Source: Cadophora sp. MPI-SDFR-AT-0126 (taxonomy: Eukaryota > Ascomycota > Leotiomycetes > Helotiales > Ploettnerulaceae). From it: a stretch of DNA of 64,000 bases. The position numbers were made by a program, and so were the translations under genes. The stretch is taken from NCBI GenBank assembly GCA_020747065.1, contig JAGMVK010000007.1:2728001-2792000 (forward strand), given 5' to 3'. A model generated the notes under the pieces. It was not told the origin of the DNA. It did not search any database and worked only from the letters and a program-made list of their open reading frames with translations. Position 1 is the first letter of the stretch; every line of letters starts with the position of its first letter. Below are positions 59,156-64,000 of the stretch, in pieces.

Positions 59156-60194
59156 ATGTTCTCGATGCCCCACCACATCTCCCGCCGGAGCCTCAAACCC
59201 GGGAACTCACTCCCAATGCTCCATCTCGAACAAACATTACGAAACACCATCGTAGTCGTACTCGGCGAATTTGTCGGCACGTTCCTCTTCCTCTTCATGG
59301 CGTTCGCTGGAACGCAAATTGCACATACACCCTCACCAAATCCGCAAGCCGCATCGGATGCAGCGGCGTATATTTTGATTGCCTTGACCTTTGCGCTGAG
59401 TTTGACGACGAATATCTGGGCTTTCTATAGAGTGACTGGAGGACTGTTTAATCCTGCTGTGAGTTTGCTTTCGGCTTGTGGTGGCATTCGTACTGATCAG
59501 TTATTCAGGTGACGCTTGCACTCTGGCTTTGTGGAGGGATGTCAACACTCCGTAGCATTCTCCTTGTACCAACTCAATTCGCTGCCGGTATCGCGGCAGC
59601 CGGTCTGGTGTCTTGCATGTATCCTGGCGACATGAACGTTGAGACTCTCCTCGGTGGAGGGACAAGCATCACGCGAGGTCTATTCATCGAGGTCTTCCTC
59701 ACTGCTCAACTTATCTTCGTCATCCTTATGTTGGCCGTGGACAAACAGACGTCTACTTACTTAGCTCCGATTGGGATCGGCACAGCGTTCTTCACGACGG
59801 AACTGTCTGGTATGTCACTTCTTTCTCTTTCCTGACCTTCTTTGAACTTTCTCCATACTCCTCCCCTCCATCACAACTTGACAATGACAAGCACTTACTG
59901 AAATAAAATTTTACAGGCGTTTACTTTACAGGCGCGTCTCTGAATCCGGCACGCTCTCTCGGTCCCGCAACGATCAATCACTCTTTCCCAGGCTACTTCT
60001 GGATCTACGTGGTCGGGCCAGGTCTCGGATCACTTCTTGCCTGTGCCTTCTACGAGATTTTCTATTATTTGCATTGGAAGGACGCAATCGGGGATGATTC
60101 AAATGGAAATGATATCGAGAAGAATAACGGGGTCTCTGGTAGACGCGCGAATACAAGGGGTGGGATGCATGCGTCTGGAGGAGATCAGTTGTGA
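59156..60194 (+). CDS. aquaporin / MIP-family channel
   Basis: Three exons (59156-59458, 59509-59809, 59917-60194) with introns of 50 and 107 nt give 293 residues. Both pore motifs are present: the first NPA (FNPA then V, residues 99-101) straddles the first intron, and the second is [11 protein letters not shown] with the selectivity-filter Arg at 214. Six membrane helices fit (for example [20 protein letters not shown]). The N-terminus is short and the C-terminus polar. The second loop lacks the Asp after NPAR typical of glycerol facilitators, having Ser-Leu-Gly instead, so water rather than glycerol is favoured. An upstream CTG at 59108 would add 16 residues and is not preferred. Confidence 0.92.
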
Positions 60195-61058
60195 AAAGAA
60201 GAGATGTGGAAACCTGAGAGTCGAGTACGAGACGCTTCAAGGACGAGATCTGGGGAACAAGTGGTCCATTCGACGACGTGTTAGCGGTAGTAGCCTTGAA
60301 CGGTTTGCTGTATGCTATTGGCAGCTTTTATCTGTATCACTGTCAGTCCTGTTCTTGACAGCCCGGGCACCTATGCCTTGATTTTTAGAATAGGAGCTAA
60401 TTGAGTGGAGTTATGATCACACAATGTTGATGGTTTTCCTTCAATCTGCCTCTTGGTACATTTCTTGTTCTCTGGGGGACGCTGTGTGGCGGAGATTTGT
60501 GGCCGACTGAGACAGTTCAAGAACAAAAAATATAAGTTCTACACTTACTATTTCTCTATCGACAAGTCTCTACATGAAGCAATACGATTAGTGATACGTC
60601 GAAGATAGCTCTTAAACAATTTAATTTTTAAGGACTATTCTCATTACCTTCATTATTGCGATTATTATGGAGCATTTGGTACAATCAGCCACCTCTTTCT
60701 GGCCCCCACAGGGAGAGTTGATGGTTTTGAGCCGGCAACAAGACGGCAAACACTTGCAAGACATCCGCCTGCTTCAAATCGCGAAGCAGGTGCACTGGCG
60801 ATACTTGATCGCCTGTAACAAGTGCTGTTTAAGCGGCAGGTTTTCATCTACTTGCTACTTGATGATATCTTGATCTTGATTTGAGGCGACACTGGTAAGC
60901 AAGAGGCAGCGGATGCGTCTCACCCATATTCCAAACCCATAAACCCCAGTGAGCGCGGACACAATTCAAAAATATTACACACTCAGGTATCTAAAATTAC
61001 CATTCCATCTCATCTCTAATCTCACCTCTTCTAAGCACCACTGCCCATCTCTTCCCCT
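60195..61058. other. convergent intergenic region
   Basis: 3' flanks of the aquaporin and multicopper oxidase genes; no further gene seen. Confidence 0.5.
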
Positions 61059-62939
61059 TCACTGCCCATCCGTCCAATTCCCAGCACTCTGAAACTCCAC
61101 CACACTAGGCCACCTATTCTCATCGCCCAGCACATCCCCTCCATACGTCAAATAGCCCTCCACATCCGGGCGATCCACGCTCATGACCTGGCTTGCATTC
61201 CCCATCACCCAAATCGTCTGCATCCCCATCAACATATGCTGCAGGATGTGACAGTGAATCATCCAAACGCCCGGCTGCGTTACCTCCAGTCTCCACGCAC
61301 GCCAGCCCATCGCAGTCCCGTTCTGCGTCGTGGATGCGTAGCGATAGAGTACCGAGGTGTCACGCTTGATGGGCTTGCCGGTGCTGTTGGACCAGAGGGC
61401 TTCGTTGGTACTCTGGTCGTAGGTCCCGTTTCCGGAGCCGAGATCCCAGTAATGCGCGCCGTGGGCATGGAAGGGGTGGGCGTCCAACCCGCCTTTGTCA
61501 GCTCCGGTGTTCTGGATGATGATCTCAATAACCTCGCCGATTTGCGCGGGGAATACTCTAGTGACTGGGTCGATGCCGTTGTTTGCAAGAGCGCGATCCA
61601 TGGAGGGGAAGTTGGAGGCGTTATTTTTGTAGAGGGAGACGAGGTATGGTTCTTGAGGGAAGGCTTCTGTCCAGGGGTAGGAGTTCTGGACCCAGATTGT
61701 GGGACCGTTGACGCGCTGGTGGACGGTCATGGTTATGGTGCGGGTTACTTGGGCGGCAGTTGGCATCTTGGCCATGTGGTAATTAGAATGGTGAGGCGTC
61801 AAATCGTAGTCGAGAAAGCCGCGAGTGATGTTTGGTACTGTGAGGGGCAGCCCTGGTGGAGGATAGAATATTGTTGGAGGGGAGGTGACGCCGTAGTTGA
61901 GAACTGCGAAGGAACGCGTCAAGGTTGGCCGTTCGCGGGATTCAACTTGCATGTAGTATGCGCTCTTCTCGGGCTTGGATTTGGCGGTTAACAGGACACT
62001 GTAGCGCTGACCTGTGTATATCTGGAGGAACGAAGTCTTGTGAGGTTCTGTGTAGGATCTGATATCGTTAGTCTGGTAGCTTGGAGACTGGAATATCAAG
62101 TGGACATACCCATCTGCTTCGATGACAGTCATTTCATGTCCTTCAATGGCAAGCGAGGCAAATGTCAAAGCAGTCGCTCCAATGAACCTCAATCGATACG
62201 TCTTCCCAGGCTGAACATCAATCGCAGCAAGACTGGCATTGCAAGCCGTCCCATTCGCACTCCCACCTCCCTTACCATTTACCAAGATCATGCTCGTCTC
62301 ACCACTCCACGACAAGGGATTGGCAACCAATCCCGCTTCAATAGTGCTGTCATTCTTTATGAAGACGTCCTGCAAGAACACAATTCTCTCCTCGTCGTAT
62401 TTGTACGGAACCTTTTTATCTTGAACGATCAAGGGGCCAGTGCAAGACACGGCTGCGAATCCTACGTGACTATGGTAGAAATATGTCCCTGCCATGCCAA
62501 ATGGGACATGCATTTCGTAATCAAAGAATTTCGCGGGAGGAATTGGCCATTGGGAAGCGAGTGGTGTTCCGTCGCTGAAAGGAGAGGATGCCATCGTCAG
62601 GCCATGCCAATGCTTGGTGGCTGGTTAGAATTGTGATTCCAGGAAAATACTAGAGAAAATTCTACTTACCATTGTCAGATTATTGTGCTCCATGTCATTA
62701 TACACCCGAATCCAATAAGTGTATCCTTCTTTGATCTTCAATGCCGGACCAGGAGATGTTCCATTTACCAAGATGGTGGGCTTTGATGGATAGCATGATT
62801 GCGCGAGTGGAGCTTCTGTGACTCGTAAGATGGCGTCTGGTATGAACGTTTCATCGTGGCATGTTGTATCTGCTAGTACGTGTCCGAGGCAGGACAATGC
62901 GATTGCAAAAAGAGCGAATGTATTGGTATGGAGCAACAT
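61059..62939 (-). CDS. secreted multicopper oxidase, ascorbate-oxidase/laccase type
   Basis: Three exons (62939-62670, 62612-62110, 62058-61059) give 590 residues. A signal peptide ends near GHVLA. Copper motifs are in order: HWHG (91-94, directly after the first intron), YFYHSH (137-139), HPFHAHGAHYW and HCHILQHMLMGM. The last has a Met at the axial type-1 position, as in ascorbate oxidases, not Leu/Phe as in many laccases. Such enzymes oxidise phenols, ascorbate or related donors with oxygen outside the cell; the substrate is not predictable. The second intron is 51 nt, a multiple of three with no stop, so a retained form would also be open; the GTATGT, ACTAAC and ATCAG signals argue it is spliced. 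Confidence 0.93.
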
Positions 62940-64000
62940 TTTGACGATAAGAAATGCGGGTCAGCACCCTGGTAAGACGAGAATCTGTTATGTTTTAGCT
63001 GATTGCTCTAGGACGTGCGAGATGATAGAAGAGAAAGATATTTCACGCCAGCTTGTATATGGTCGAGGTCATGGGGGGAGGTTCATCCTCTTGTCGATAA
63101 TTCTGTACCGACTCGGGATCAAATTCAAGCAGCTCAAACATTTGAAAACACAAAAGGCCACCAAATAGCAGAAGCTTACAGCTAGATGCAGAATTCCAAA
63201 TCGTTCAAATAGAAGCCTTGTGACGACTCAAAGACAGCACCAAAAACACGGACAATATCCAGGCACAAACAACGATTCCGAGAAAGAATGAGATAATTTC
63301 TCCAGATCCAGGAAACGACGCAGGAACGGAACGGGGATCGGTCCATGATTTAAACACCCAGCACTCGAAATCTAATATTACCATGCCCATAAGCTTTCGG
63401 TAGCGGGCAGTGCACTACCTGCCATCATCGAAATGAAGCCAATCCGATTCATCCGTAATCCATACAGCCCCAGGCGCCCCAGCGTCCCATAAAGCCTATC
63501 AAGCACTCGCTAGATTGCACCAAGGATGTGGCACTAGCAGGAGTGCAGTGCGGATCGGCGCCGCAAACTTAAATCTGACCTACATAAACGCCTGCTGCCA
63601 ATCAGGGACCACAGCGTCCGAGCGAGAGAACTGGAACTCGGGACTCCGCCGACAGGTCGGACATGGGCCGTGAAGTTTGCTGTGGGGTTTAAAATGCCGT
63701 ATTGTGCCGACGAAACTTTGAAGTGAAAAGATACTTGGTATTTGAAGTAGGTGAGGTGGCCGCAACGGAAATGAAGTGCTGCCTGCAATGGAATGGACCG
63801 GGGAATGAGGAATGGAAAACAGGTTGTTGCAGAGATCAGATGTGTCAGTCTGTCAGCCCTACGGCAACTAGCCGCTCCTTCAAGAATGCTGAGCTGTGAG
63901 TTGGCAGTGCTGTAAACCAATCTCTCATAAGCAGACGATCATCTCCCAAGAAGTCGAGCAAAATATCAAATCAGCGGCCGCCCTGCACCTCTCATCGTCA
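62940..64000. other. upstream region of the multicopper oxidase and window end
   Basis: No gene supported; the frames at 63205-63390 and 63534-63920 have no recognisable motif. The flank may hold the promoter of a gene beyond the window. Confidence 0.45.

Noticed and set aside
59156..62939. Aquaporin plus multicopper oxidase as a biosynthetic cluster
   Set aside because: No backbone synthase, P450 or transporter is nearby, and the two genes are convergent.

Overview
The window is nuclear DNA from a filamentous ascomycete (Pezizomycotina). The evidence is a set of short GT-AG introns (mostly 46-80 nt) with CTRAC-like branch points, three HET-domain genes, a fungal NB-ARC/TPR protein, a Zn2Cys6 regulator, a Clr5-domain protein, a 2EXR-domain protein and several secreted plant- or fungal-wall enzymes. 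A Leotiomycete-like saprotroph or plant associate would fit, but that placement is inference. About 24 protein genes can be supported, most after joining exons by hand, plus two tRNA genes (Ser-UGA and Arg-UCU).

Layout. 0-15 kb: a HET-domain gene, a secreted GH18 chitinase with an internal chitin-binding domain, a 2EXR protein, a seven-helix membrane protein, the two tRNAs, a 2 kb pyrimidine-rich stretch with no convincing gene, and a large gene joining a GNAT-like region to an ankyrin-like C-terminus. 15-25 kb: a D-2-hydroxyacid dehydrogenase followed by a four-copy ~72 bp tandem repeat, a 193 bp solo-LTR-like element, a tannase/feruloyl esterase, an unknown gene and a 162 bp tandem duplication. 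25-32 kb: two tandem SprT-like metalloprotease paralogues, each needing one change of reading frame, beside a HET-NB-ARC-TPR (NLR-like) gene with five near-identical 126 bp TPR units. 32-40 kb: three co-directional secreted-enzyme genes (parallel beta-helix protein, GH105 hydrolase, double GH43 enzyme) that look like a small pectin/hemicellulose-side-chain cluster; all three have a TATA box 80-90 bp before the start codon. 41-50 kb: a membrane protein and a Clr5 gene in divergent orientation, a multi-pass membrane protein, and several small genes. 50-64 kb: a six-exon Zn2Cys6 regulator, a third HET gene, an ORF broken by one in-frame stop, an aquaporin and an ascorbate-oxidase-type multicopper oxidase.

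How the genes may work together: the three enzymes at 32-40 kb could act in sequence on pectic polysaccharide side chains. The HET and NLR genes are the kind used by fungi for non-self recognition and cell death. The SprT-like pair beside the NLR gene is the least explained neighbourhood and the best candidate for something undescribed. Exon joins were made by reading splice signals and frame continuity; there is no transcript support.
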